Shown piece by piece: positions 25,409 to 33,839 of a DNA stretch of 64,000 nucleotides. The notes under the pieces were generated by a model. That model saw nothing but the letters and a program-made list of their open reading frames with translations, made no database searches and was not told the origin of the DNA. The stretch is from Pseudoxanthomonas sp. Root65. Lineage in GTDB: Bacteria; Pseudomonadota; Gammaproteobacteria; Xanthomonadales; Xanthomonadaceae. Numbering within the stretch: position 1 is the first letter of the stretch; every line of letters begins with the position of its first letter. The stretch lies in assembly GCF_001427635.1 (NCBI RefSeq), contig NZ_LMHA01000001.1, forward strand, positions 1,143,501 through 1,207,500. The letters are read 5' to 3'. Position numbers and translations under genes: made by a program.

Positions 25409-28288
25409 TCAGTCGAACTTGTACTCGACCATCAGCGCGAACGAGCGGCCGCGCGGATCGGCGACACGCGGTTCCCACGCCGCGCCCGAGGCGAAGTCGT
25501 TCTGGTGGGCGGTGAACGGGGGATCCTCGTTGAGCAGATTGCGGACGACGAGGGTGAACTTGGCGTTCTCCAGGCCGGTCCAGCCCACGCTGTAGTTGTA
25601 GGTGATGTAGTCGTCCACATCCGGATTCCAGTCTTCCGGAATGAAGCTCCCGTTCCGCACACTGACCGGCAGCTCGTCCTTGTAGCCGTCGCGGTAGATC
25701 TGGGTCAGCGTGTGCGACCAGTCGCCCTTGGCCCAGCTGAAGCCGAGCGTGTGCTTCCACTTCAGCGGCAGGCTGTAGTAGCGCACGTACTCGCCCACCA
25801 GGTTGTTGCCGTAGGGCGAGCTCTCCAGCGCCTTCTCCTGGAAGCTGTCGATGTAGCTGCCATTGAGGTTGAGGCGCCACATGCCGCCGGCCAGTTCGCC
25901 GGTGAGGTTGGCATCCACTTCCACGCCGCTGATCAGGGTGCCGCCCGAGTTGATGAAGCGACGGTCGATCGCCACCACTTCGCCGCTGGCATCGCGGATC
26001 CAGTTGTCGACGAAGAGGTCGTAGTTGGAGATCAGCGTGGCCTGATTGGGTGTGCGGATGGTGTTGGTCCGCTCGATCTCCCACCAGTCGAGGCTGATGT
26101 TGAACCAGTCGCTCGGCGCGAACACCACGCCGAAGCTCTTCTGATCCGACGTTTCCGGTTGCAGGTCGGCCTTGCCGCCGGTGAGGATGGCGGGCTGGAT
26201 GGCTTCGCAGCCCGGCACGGCGGGGTTCGCTGCGCCGGAAGGACAGGTTGCCGGATCGGCCAGGTCGAAGCCGGTGTACGGACTTTCCGTAACGCCACTG
26301 AACAGCTTGGTGAACTCCGGCACCTTGAAGCCTTCGCTGATGGCGCCACGGAAGGCCAGCGAATCGATGGGCTGCCACTTGAACGAGAACTTCGGGTTGA
26401 TCGTGCTGCCGAAACCGTCGTAATCGTCGCGGCGTACCGCCAGGCTCACTTCCAGGCTGTCGAACACCGGCAGGAAGGCTTCGGCATAGACCGCCTTGAC
26501 GTCGCGCGACACCTTGGGCAGGTTATTGGTGGCATCGAACGGCGCACCGAAGATGTAGCTGTTGTCCAGCACGATGCCATCCGCGGTCGAACCGAACTCG
26601 AACTCTTCGCGACGCAGGTCGACACCGACCGCCGCCATCACTTCGCCGCCCCACAGGTTGAAACCCAGGCCGCCGGAGAATGCCGCATCCAGCGTGGTGA
26701 CGGTGGATTCGCCGCCGTACAGGCGGACGCCCGCCGCGGATGCGGCCTGCAAGGCCGCCACACCCGCCGGATCATGCTGCTGGCCGGGCATCAGGAAGGG
26801 ATTGAGCAGACCGCTGCCCAGCACCGCCTTGAAGGCGGGCGTGAAGTAGTAGCCGCTGCCCAGCACCGACTCGGCCTCGCTCGATGCACGCGACAGGCCC
26901 ACATCGTAGTCCCAGCTGCCGATGGTGCCGTCCACGCCCACCAGGAAGCGGTACGCCTTGGTGGTGGTCTCGATCTGGCGTGGACCGCAGACCTCGCACC
27001 GCCAGCGGTAGGGAATCGGGCGGCCATAGACCAGGTTGGCAGGACCGAAGTAACTGGCCAGCGCGTTGTAGATCATGTTGTAGGTCGCGGTGGTGTTCCC
27101 GTTCAACGGGTACCACGTGCTCGGTCCCAGCGCCGATGCCGCTGTCGATGTGCTCGACGTGATCTGCTGCGCCTCGAACTGGCGGTTGGACTCGGAGCGC
27201 GACGCCATCGCTTCGGCGTAGAAGCGGTGGTTGTCGCTGATCTTGAAGGTGGCACGACCCAGCGCCTGCATGCTTTCCTGCGGCTGCTGCATGACCTGCG
27301 CGGCCGGGTAGTCCCAGGCGCAGGCGTACTTGGAATTCGCCACGCCCCACAGGCGGTAGGCATACGGGCCCATCAGGTCGCCGCCGGCTTCGCAGCCGGC
27401 CGCGCCCGGCAGGTTCAGGATGTTGATGAGTCCCTGGTTGCCGCCGCCGGCCGGGTCCACGAGGCTGCCGGTAATGATGCCACCAGCGATGTTGGTGACG
27501 GTGGCGAACGGCGTGCCGCGCGTATCCGGCGACAGGCCACGCTCGGGCTGGAAGGTGTTGGAGAAGTCGCGATCCGTGCCCAGCAGGATCTCGTTCTCGC
27601 GATAGTTCATCGTGCCCCAGACGTTCCAGCCGTCCGTGTCGATGTCGCCCATGCCACCCAGCACGCTGTAGGTGTAGATGTTGCCGCCACCTTCCTGGGT
27701 GATGTCGAAACCGGCGTTGACGGTGATGCCCTGGTAGTCGCTGCGGGTGATGAAGTTGATCACGCCACCGATGGCGTCGGTGCCGTACACCGCCGAGGCG
27801 CCGTCACGCAGCACTTCGACGCGGTCGATGGCGGCGAACGGGATCGAGTTCAGGTCGACCGCCTGGCCACGCAGGCCATGGGTGGCGACGCGACGACCAT
27901 TGAGCAGCACCAGCGTGGCATCGGCGCCTTGGCCGCGCAGATTGGCGCCGGACACGCCGTTGTTGCCGCGCAGGTCCGCCGGCGCGATGCCGGCATTGGA
28001 GGCCAGGCTGTCCGAGCCGTTGCTGGCGATGTTCAGGAACTGCAGCAGTTGCTCGGCCGAGGTGATGCCCTGCGCTTCGATCTCGGCCTTCTGGATGATG
28101 GTGATCGGCAGCGCCGCTTCCACGTCGGTGCGCTTGATGCGCGAGCCGGTGACGGTCACCGTGTCCAGGGTGCGGGCGCCGGTGGCCGGGGCCTCTTCCT
28201 GCGCGAACACCACGCCCGGAATGGCCAGTCCCAGCAGGATGGCGGTGGCGAGATGGGTGGGCCTGGGCGAACGGCGTCGAGCGGACAT
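25409..28288 (-). CDS. TonB-dependent outer-membrane receptor
   Basis: A 959-residue receptor with a signal peptide ending near VVFAQEE, a TonB-box-like stretch (TLDTVTVTGSRIKR), a plug domain from about residue 50 to 190 (ending DAIGGVINFIT) and a 22-strand-type barrel that ends in the aromatic VEYKFD. The barrel belongs to the large Xanthomonadaceae receptor class often assigned to peptide or carbohydrate uptake. Its substrate cannot be read directly. Neighbouring peptidoglycan-peptide enzymes and a promoter module shared with the amidase gene suggest muropeptides. The ATG at 28288 follows GGAG at proper spacing. Confidence 0.9.
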   Translation of the reverse strand: MSARRRSPRPTHLATAILLGLAIPGVVFAQEEAPATGARTLDTVTVTGSRIKRTDVEAALPITIIQKAEIEAQGITSAEQLLQFLNIASNGSDSLASNAGIAPADLRGNNGVSGANLRGQGADATLVLLNGRRVATHGLRGQAVDLNSIPFAAIDRVEVLRDGASAVYGTDAIGGVINFITRSDYQGITVNAGFDITQEGGGNIYTYSVLGGMGDIDTDGWNVWGTMNYRENEILLGTDRDFSNTFQPERGLSPDTRGTPFATVTNIAGGIITGSLVDPAGGGNQGLINILNLPGAAGCEAGGDLMGPYAYRLWGVANSKYACAWDYPAAQVMQQPQESMQALGRATFKISDNHRFYAEAMASRSESNRQFEAQQITSSTSTAASALGPSTWYPLNGNTTATYNMIYNALASYFGPANLVYGRPIPYRWRCEVCGPRQIETTTKAYRFLVGVDGTIGSWDYDVGLSRASSEAESVLGSGYYFTPAFKAVLGSGLLNPFLMPGQQHDPAGVAALQAASAAGVRLYGGESTVTTLDAAFSGGLGFNLWGGEVMAAVGVDLRREEFEFGSTADGIVLDNSYIFGAPFDATNNLPKVSRDVKAVYAEAFLPVFDSLEVSLAVRRDDYDGFGSTINPKFSFKWQPIDSLAFRGAISEGFKVPEFTKLFSGVTESPYTGFDLADPATCPSGAANPAVPGCEAIQPAILTGGKADLQPETSDQKSFGVVFAPSDWFNISLDWWEIERTNTIRTPNQATLISNYDLFVDNWIRDASGEVVAIDRRFINSGGTLISGVEVDANLTGELAGGMWRLNLNGSYIDSFQEKALESSPYGNNLVGEYVRYYSLPLKWKHTLGFSWAKGDWSHTLTQIYRDGYKDELPVSVRNGSFIPEDWNPDVDDYITYNYSVGWTGLENAKFTLVVRNLLNEDPPFTAHQNDFASGAAWEPRVADPRGRSFALMVEYKFD

Positions 28289-28539
28289 GCGGATCTCCTC
28301 TGAAGTCTGGAACGCGCGGTGCGCGCGACGGATGTACTGCACTGCGATGCGCTCGACGCGCCGTTCCGGGTGCGACACCTTCGCTTGCGCAGGACGGCGT
28401 CGCTATCGTTCGTCGATCCCCGGCCCGGATGGCTCCCCATTCGCGCCTTGCTGCGCATTCCATCCCGGATGCGCACCACAGATTGCCTGTTGAAACGGAA
28501 CCACACCGGCACCCCTGCCGGCCAAACCCCTGTCATGGC

Positions 28540-28610
28540 GGTGTAGCACGCACCATGACCGCAGTCAATAAATTATTCTTGCGTCGTAAAAAAATCGACT
28601 TGAATATTCC
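28540..28610 (-). promoter_or_regulatory. Promoter and conserved module A, upstream of the TonB receptor gene
   Basis: On the minus strand TTGACT (28563-28568) and TACACC (28540-28545) are 17 bases apart. Immediately upstream is a 50-base module (28561-28610) that matches module B at 29501-29550 in two blocks: 22 bases with a perfect AATAA-W-TTATT palindrome, and a TRAATATTCC block, separated by the same 18 bases in both. The leader to the receptor ATG would be about 245 bases; I see no gene in it. Confidence 0.65.
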
Positions 28611-28613
28611 TGT

Positions 28614-29339
28614 TCATCGCGGTGTTGCGGTCGCGGGCGCCGTCAACGCATGCAGGATGCGCAGGTCTTCCGCATCCAGTTCGGTGCCTTCCCTGCCGCG
28701 GAAGCGGTGATGGAAGGCGCGCACGGTGTCGGCCCGGTTGTCGGTGGAATAGCCGAGGGCCTGCAGCGCCAGCCACGGATCGAAACCGGGTGGCGGCTCG
28801 CCCATGCCCTCGCGCGGCCACAGGCCAAAACCGGAGTCGGCCAGGCGCTTCCACGGGAACAGCGGACCCGGGTCGATCTTGCGCGACGGCGCGAGGTCGG
28901 AATGGCCGATGATCTGCGTCGGCGGGATGCGCAGGCGCTGCGTCAGGTCGCGCAGCAGCACGATCAGGCTGTCGATCTGCGCGTCAGGGAACGGGCTCTT
29001 GCCGTCGTTGTCGATCTCGATACCGATGGACGCATTGTTGACGTCGGTGATCGCACCCCAGCGACCGGCACCGGCATGCCAGGCGCGCCGCGAATCGCTG
29101 ACCAGCTGGTAGACCTTGCCGTCCTTGCCCAACAGATAGTGTGAACTGACGCGTCCGCCGCTGTTGCGGCTGCGCAACGTATCCAGCGACTGCTCCACCG
29201 AGTCCTGCTCGGTGTAATGCAGCACGATGACCACCGGACGCCGCTCGTCGAAGTTCTTCGACGGCACCCAGGTGGCGAGCGGATTGCGCGGACCGGAATG
29301 GGCGCAGGCGCCGAGCAGGAGGACAGCACACGCCAGCAT
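28614..29339 (-). CDS. AmpD-like N-acetylmuramoyl-L-alanine amidase, lipoprotein
   Basis: A 241-residue zinc amidase of the Amidase_2 family. VIVLHYTEQD carries the first zinc histidine, RRAWHAGAGRWG the loop, and IIGHSDLAPSRKIDPG the last zinc ligand with the Lys and Asp typical of AmpD. A lipoprotein signal (MLACAVLLLGACAHSG) directs it to the envelope, unlike cytoplasmic AmpD. It cuts the bond between MurNAc or anhydroMurNAc and L-Ala, freeing stem peptides. The start is uncertain: 29339 begins the signal peptide but lacks a good ribosome site, and the frame is open further upstream. Confidence 0.85.
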   Translation of the reverse strand: MLACAVLLLGACAHSGPRNPLATWVPSKNFDERRPVVIVLHYTEQDSVEQSLDTLRSRNSGGRVSSHYLLGKDGKVYQLVSDSRRAWHAGAGRWGAITDVNNASIGIEIDNDGKSPFPDAQIDSLIVLLRDLTQRLRIPPTQIIGHSDLAPSRKIDPGPLFPWKRLADSGFGLWPREGMGEPPPGFDPWLALQALGYSTDNRADTVRAFHHRFRGREGTELDAEDLRILHALTAPATATPR

Positions 29340-29479
29340 CAGGCGGATCAGGGTTTGTCGCGGAAGCCCTCCGTTGACGGGGCGATGGCGTTCGCCCTTG
29401 CGGGATGGGAGACCCCGCGTGCCTACCGCGTTCGTAAGGTTGCGTCCCACGTCATGCGCCCCAAGCCGACCCGTGGGCC

Positions 29480-29550
29480 TGTGTACCATGGCGGCAAATA
29501 GCGGTCAATAATTTATTCTTGCTTTTTTTGCTATTAGAAATAAATATTCC
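29480..29550 (-). promoter_or_regulatory. Promoter and conserved module B in the divergent amidase/endopeptidase gap
   Basis: On the minus strand TTGACC (29503-29508) and TACACA (29480-29485) are 17 bases apart, as in module A. The adjoining 50-base module (29501-29550) carries the same AATAA-W-TTATT palindrome and distal TRAATATTCC block. A plus-strand promoter for the endopeptidase operon probably uses the same AT-rich DNA (TTGCTT at 29519 with TAAATA near 29541). This makes the gap the likely control point of both arms. Confidence 0.65.
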
Positions 29551-29590
29551 CCGTTAGCGCATGGTGACGCCGCCACGCGGAGGGAGAGGG

Positions 29591-31045
29591 ATGAGATCAC
29601 GCACACCATGCCAGCGGCGCCGCTTGCGGCTGCGGCTGCGGCTGTTCGCGCTGTGCCTGTTCGCCTTTGTCGCCTCCACCGCCGTTGCGCGCGAGGCAGT
29701 CCACGAGGCCGCGGCCGCGGCCGCGGGACATGGGGTGGTCGGCATCGAGCCACGGCATCTCGCCGCGCAGTACTGGATCGATAGGCTCCCGGCTGCCGGC
29801 AAGCCGCTGCTCGATGCGCCTGCCGTCGCCGCGCAGAACGCGCGCATGCTGAGGTTGGACCCGCAGGTGCAGGACCCGGCCGCATTGCCATCCCGGCTCG
29901 AAGGAACATGGGTCCGCGACGTGATTGCCAAGCTTTCGGTGACACCGTCCCGCACGCTGTATGACGAACAAGGCGAGGTCATCGGCAAGGACCGTCTTGC
30001 CGCGCTCGCAGCGAACGTGGCCATCGAGGCTGTGCCCGCGCAGGTGATGGCGCGTCCGGCGCTGGTTGTGCGGCGGGCCGACCTGCGCACGTTCCCGACC
30101 CGCCAGCGCGTCTTCAGCAACCTGGACGACAGCGATATAGATCGCTTCCAGGAGAGCGCACTGTTCCCCGGCACCGCCGTCGTGATCACGCACGTCAGCG
30201 CGGATGGCGCGTGGTATTTCGTAGTGAGCGCGCTCTACTCGGCCTGGATCGAAAGAGATGCTGTCGCCCTGGGTACGCATGACACGGTCTTCGGTTATGG
30301 GCACGCTTCTCCGTCGCTGGTGGTGACCGGCGCCACCGCCAGGACCGTCTACAACCCCGAGGAACCGGGCCTGTCCGCGCTGCAGCTGGACATGGGCGTG
30401 CGGGTGCCCGTGCTGGCCGACTGGCCGGCCGACAAACCGGTGAACGGGCAGCATCCTTACACCTCGCACGTCATCCAGCTGCCGGTGCGCCGTGCCGATG
30501 GTGCGCTCGCGCTGCTGCCGGCGCTGCTGCCGCGCACCGCCGATGTCGCACCCGACTACCTGCCGTACACGCCCGCCAACCTGCTACGCCAGAGCTTCAA
30601 GTTCCTGGGCGAGCGCTACGGCTGGGGGCACAGCTACGACAGCCGCGACTGCAGCGGCTTCGTGTCCGAGGTGTATCGCAGCATGGGCATCGTGCTGCCG
30701 CGTAACACGAGCGCGCAGGCGGTGAGTCCGGCGCTGGAACGGATCGGTTTCGCGCCGGGCGACAGCCACGAGAAGCGGCTCGCCGTGCTGCAGACCCTGC
30801 AGGTCGGCGACCTGGTCTATATTCCCGGCCACGTGATGATGGTGATCGGCCACGACAACGGCATCACCTACACCATCCACGACACCACCGGCATCACCTA
30901 CCGGGGCACGGACGGCAAGGCCGTGCGGACCACCCTCAACTCGGTCGCCGTCACGCCACTGGAACCCTTGCTGTTCAACAGCGAGCAGTCCACCGTCGAC
31001 CGCATCACCGCCATCCAGCGCATCCGTCCCCAAGGGGCACCATGA
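29591..31045 (+). CDS. Secreted NlpC/P60 endopeptidase with SH3-like domains, YkfC type
   Basis: A 484-residue protein with an Arg-rich signal peptide (cleavage near STAVAR). It has an N-terminal stabilising region, two SH3-like segments over about residues 120-320, and a C-terminal NlpC/P60 domain. The catalytic Cys is C354 in SRDCSGFVSEVYRSMG; the histidine is in YIPGHVMMVIG, and an HDTTG segment follows. This domain order is that of YkfC-like gamma-D-Glu-diaminoacid endopeptidases, which release L-Ala-D-Glu from free stem peptides. The ATG at 29591 follows GGAGGG by six bases. Its stop overlaps the epimerase start, the same partner as in Bacillus ykfC-ykfB. Confidence 0.88.
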   Translation: MRSRTPCQRRRLRLRLRLFALCLFAFVASTAVAREAVHEAAAAAAGHGVVGIEPRHLAAQYWIDRLPAAGKPLLDAPAVAAQNARMLRLDPQVQDPAALPSRLEGTWVRDVIAKLSVTPSRTLYDEQGEVIGKDRLAALAANVAIEAVPAQVMARPALVVRRADLRTFPTRQRVFSNLDDSDIDRFQESALFPGTAVVITHVSADGAWYFVVSALYSAWIERDAVALGTHDTVFGYGHASPSLVVTGATARTVYNPEEPGLSALQLDMGVRVPVLADWPADKPVNGQHPYTSHVIQLPVRRADGALALLPALLPRTADVAPDYLPYTPANLLRQSFKFLGERYGWGHSYDSRDCSGFVSEVYRSMGIVLPRNTSAQAVSPALERIGFAPGDSHEKRLAVLQTLQVGDLVYIPGHVMMVIGHDNGITYTIHDTTGITYRGTDGKAVRTTLNSVAVTPLEPLLFNSEQSTVDRITAIQRIRPQGAP

Positions 31046-32139
31046 AGATCACCGACATCAAATTCGGCATGCTGCGCGTGCCGCTGAAGACCCCGTTCAA
31101 GACCGCGCTGCGCACCGTCGATACGGTGGAGGACATCGTGGTGATCGTGCACACCGACACCGGCCATGTCGGCTACGGCGAAGCGCCCGCCACGGCGGTG
31201 ATCACCGGCGACACCCACGGCTCGATCATCGAGGCGATCGGCAAGTTCATCCGTCCGCGGCTGATCGGCCAGGACGTCGCGAACCTCAACCACATCACCG
31301 AGCTGGTGCAGACCGCACTGGAGCGCAATACCAGCGCCAAGGCAGCGGTCGAGATCGCGGTCTACGACCTGTGGGCGCAGCTGTACGACGCGCCCCTGTA
31401 CAAGATGCTGGGCGGCGGCGACCCGGTCATCACCACCGACATCACCATCAGCGTGGACTACATCGACAAGATGGTGGCCGACTCGATCAGCGCGGTGGAG
31501 CGCGGCTTCGAGTCGCTGAAGATCAAGGTGGGCAAGGACATCGGTCTGGACATCGAACGCGTCAAGGCCATCTATTCCGCGGTGGAAGGCCGCGCGCTGC
31601 TGCGGCTGGACGCCAACCAGGGCTGGACCGCCAAGCAGGCCGTCTTCGCCATGCAGCACCTGGAAGACGCCGGCGTAGTGCTGGAACTGCTGGAGCAGCC
31701 AGTCAAGGCGCGCGATCTGGACGGCCTGAAGTACGTCACCGACCGCGTGCATACGCCGGTGATGGCGGACGAGAGCGTGTTCGGGCCGACCGAGGTCATT
31801 GACCTGATCAAGATGCGCGCGGCCGACATCATCAACATCAAGCTGATGAAGACCGGCGGCATCTCCAACGCCATCCGCATCGCCGACATCGCGTCGCTGT
31901 ATGGCGTGGAATGCATGATCGGCTGCATGATCGAAACCAGCATCAGCGTGGCCGCCGCCGTGCATGTGGCGGCGGCGAAAGCCAACGTCATCACCAAGGT
32001 GGACCTGGACGGGCCGTCGCTGGGCCAGTTCAACCCGGTCGAGGGCGGTGTGATCTTCAACGAGTCGGAAATCACCATTACCGACGCCCCCGGCCTGGGC
32101 ATCCGCGAGATCCGCGGCCTGGAGATGCTGCCGGGCTGA
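31042..32139 (+). CDS. L-Ala-D/L-Glu epimerase, enolase superfamily
   Basis: A 365-residue muconate-lactonizing-type enolase. The base KxK motif is in SLKIKVGKD; metal ligands lie in RLDANQGW, LEQPVKARD and MADESVFGP; the second lysine is in NIKLMKTGG; a C-terminal DLDGP provides the substrate-binding acidic pair. It interconverts L-Ala-D-Glu and L-Ala-L-Glu so that ordinary dipeptidases can finish the peptide. It has no signal peptide, so it acts in the cytoplasm, while the endopeptidase that makes its substrate is exported. The ATGA overlap with the endopeptidase gene shows translational coupling. Confidence 0.92.
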   Translation: MKITDIKFGMLRVPLKTPFKTALRTVDTVEDIVVIVHTDTGHVGYGEAPATAVITGDTHGSIIEAIGKFIRPRLIGQDVANLNHITELVQTALERNTSAKAAVEIAVYDLWAQLYDAPLYKMLGGGDPVITTDITISVDYIDKMVADSISAVERGFESLKIKVGKDIGLDIERVKAIYSAVEGRALLRLDANQGWTAKQAVFAMQHLEDAGVVLELLEQPVKARDLDGLKYVTDRVHTPVMADESVFGPTEVIDLIKMRAADIINIKLMKTGGISNAIRIADIASLYGVECMIGCMIETSISVAAAVHVAAAKANVITKVDLDGPSLGQFNPVEGGVIFNESEITITDAPGLGIREIRGLEMLPG

Positions 32140-32193
32140 GCCCGGTGGCGATGGCCCGTTGTCAGTCCCGTCCACCGCCATCACACTCATGCC

Positions 32194-33051
32194 ATGACAG
32201 CACCCTTGGTGAAGATCCGTTCCGAACGCGACCAGATGTCGGCCATCGAGCGCCGCATCGCCGACTTCATCCTCGACAACGCGCACCTGCTGCGCGACTA
32301 CTCCTCGCAGCAGCTGGCTAGCGCGCTGGGCATCAGCCAGTCGAGCGTGGTGAAGTTCGCGCAGAAGTTCGGCTTCAAGGGTTATCCGGACCTCAAGTAC
32401 ACGATCGGCGAGGCGGTCGCCCGCAACGGCAACGGCCATACGCGACCGCCGGATGCGGAGAAGGAGGAGGCCGGCGATGCCTACCAGCAGCTGCAGGACG
32501 GTCTGCGTCGCAGCAAGATGGCCGCTGAGGAGGAAACCCGCAGCCTTAACCCGCGCACGCATATCGAGCCGATCGTCGAGCTGATCGACCGGGCCGACAA
32601 GGTGTTCGTCTGCGGCCTGGGCGACGATGGCCTGTTCGCGCGCGAGTTCGCCATGCGGCTTTCGCTGCTGGGCGTGCTGACGGTGCACCATACCGACCCG
32701 ATACTGATGATGGCCAACCTGTCGGCCACGCGACCCGGCGACGTGCTGCTGATGTTCTCCGAGTTCGGCAAGCTGCCCGAGCTGTCGCAGGTCAGCCGCC
32801 AGTTCCAGGCCTGCGAAGGCAAGGTCATCTCGATCACCCGGCACACCGCCAATCCGCTGCGCGCGCATGCCGACGCCGCGCTGGTGATTTCGGCGCACGA
32901 TCCCGCGCCGCACGTGGAGCAGCTGCTGTACCGCTCCTCGCTGCAGTCGTTGCTGGATTTCGTCTTCGTCCTGCTATGCCACACCAATCCGGACCGTAAC
33001 CGCCAGCTCGCCATCAACCTCGAGCGCATCCATCACCTGCTGGAGTCGTGA
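32194..33051 (+). CDS. RpiR/MurR-type transcriptional regulator
   Basis: A 285-residue regulator with an N-terminal RpiR helix-turn-helix (SSQQLASALGISQSSVVKFAQ and the KFGFKGYPDLK hallmark) and a C-terminal SIS domain (about residues 125-260, from DKVFVCGLGDDG). SIS domains in this family sense sugar phosphates; MurR, for example, senses MurNAc-6-phosphate. The gene lies inside the plus-arm operon, so it likely controls the locus, possibly through the AATAA-W-TTATT palindromes at 28571 and 29510. Its stop overlaps the next start (TGATG). Confidence 0.88.
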   Translation: MTAPLVKIRSERDQMSAIERRIADFILDNAHLLRDYSSQQLASALGISQSSVVKFAQKFGFKGYPDLKYTIGEAVARNGNGHTRPPDAEKEEAGDAYQQLQDGLRRSKMAAEEETRSLNPRTHIEPIVELIDRADKVFVCGLGDDGLFAREFAMRLSLLGVLTVHHTDPILMMANLSATRPGDVLLMFSEFGKLPELSQVSRQFQACEGKVISITRHTANPLRAHADAALVISAHDPAPHVEQLLYRSSLQSLLDFVFVLLCHTNPDRNRQLAINLERIHHLLES

Positions 33052-33839
33052 TGTCCACACCGTTGTTTACGCGCGTCCCGCTGCGCTCGTTCGCCCTCGC
33101 CACCGTGATGCTCGCCTGCGGCATCAACGCACAGGCGCTCGAACCGCCGAAGCCGCACCCCTGGCGCGACGCGCGACAACTGGTGCTGGTGGTGACCGAG
33201 AACTGGGATGCCACGGCCGGCACCCTGCAGCGCTTCGAGATGCGCGACGGACACTGGCAGGCCGCATCGACGGCGGCGCCGGTCTCGGTGGGACGCAACG
33301 GCGCGGCATGGGGCCTGGGCTTGCATGCGGCACAGCCGCAGGGTCCGCAGAAGCAGGAGGGCGATGGCCGCGCGCCGGCAGGTGTGTTCACGCTGGGCGA
33401 GGCGTTCGGCTACGCGGACAAGGCCGATACCGCCATGCCCTACCGCCCGATGCAGGCGACCAGCTACTGCATCGACGTGCCCGACTCGCCGCTCTACAAC
33501 CGCATCATCGACACACGCACGGAAGGCGAGGCCGCCGCGAAGGGATCGACCGAACCCATGCGCCTGGATCTCCACAACAACGGCGATGTCCGTTACCGCG
33601 AAGGCCTGGTGATCGGCCACAACCCGACCGCGACGCCGCGCGCCGGCAGCTGCATCTTCGCGCACCTGTGGCGCACGCCGGGCGAGCCGACCGCCGGCTG
33701 CACGGCGATGGCGGCTGACACCATGGACGGTGTGCTGGCGTGGCTGCGTCCGGACGCGCGTCCGGTCTTCGTGCTGCTGCCGCGCACCGAGTACGCCCGC
33801 CTTGCCCGTGAGTGGCAGTTGCCGGAGGCGGCTCGATGA
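33051..33839 (+). CDS. Secreted YkuD-fold (L,D-transpeptidase-like) protein
   Basis: A 262-residue protein with a signal peptide (cleavage near NAQALEP). The catalytic region is FAHLWRTPGEPTAGCTAMA: a His followed by T-A-G-C, the form found in the COG3786 branch of YkuD proteins rather than the S-x-G-C of classical L,D-transpeptidases. Members of this branch may act as L,D-transpeptidases or L,D-carboxypeptidases. A mid-protein DGRAPAGVFTLGEAFGY matches the family GxxPxGxF motif. In this operon an L,D-carboxypeptidase role on tetrapeptides would fit, but that is inference. Starts and stops overlap with both neighbours. Confidence 0.8.
   Translation: MSTPLFTRVPLRSFALATVMLACGINAQALEPPKPHPWRDARQLVLVVTENWDATAGTLQRFEMRDGHWQAASTAAPVSVGRNGAAWGLGLHAAQPQGPQKQEGDGRAPAGVFTLGEAFGYADKADTAMPYRPMQATSYCIDVPDSPLYNRIIDTRTEGEAAAKGSTEPMRLDLHNNGDVRYREGLVIGHNPTATPRAGSCIFAHLWRTPGEPTAGCTAMAADTMDGVLAWLRPDARPVFVLLPRTEYARLAREWQLPEAAR

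Noticed and set aside
25220..28303. A plus-strand open frame of over 1000 codons across the TonB receptor gene
   Set aside because: It lies opposite a receptor with clear plug and barrel features. Its product is low-complexity His/Arg/Val-rich sequence without domains, a common artefact of high-GC codon bias.
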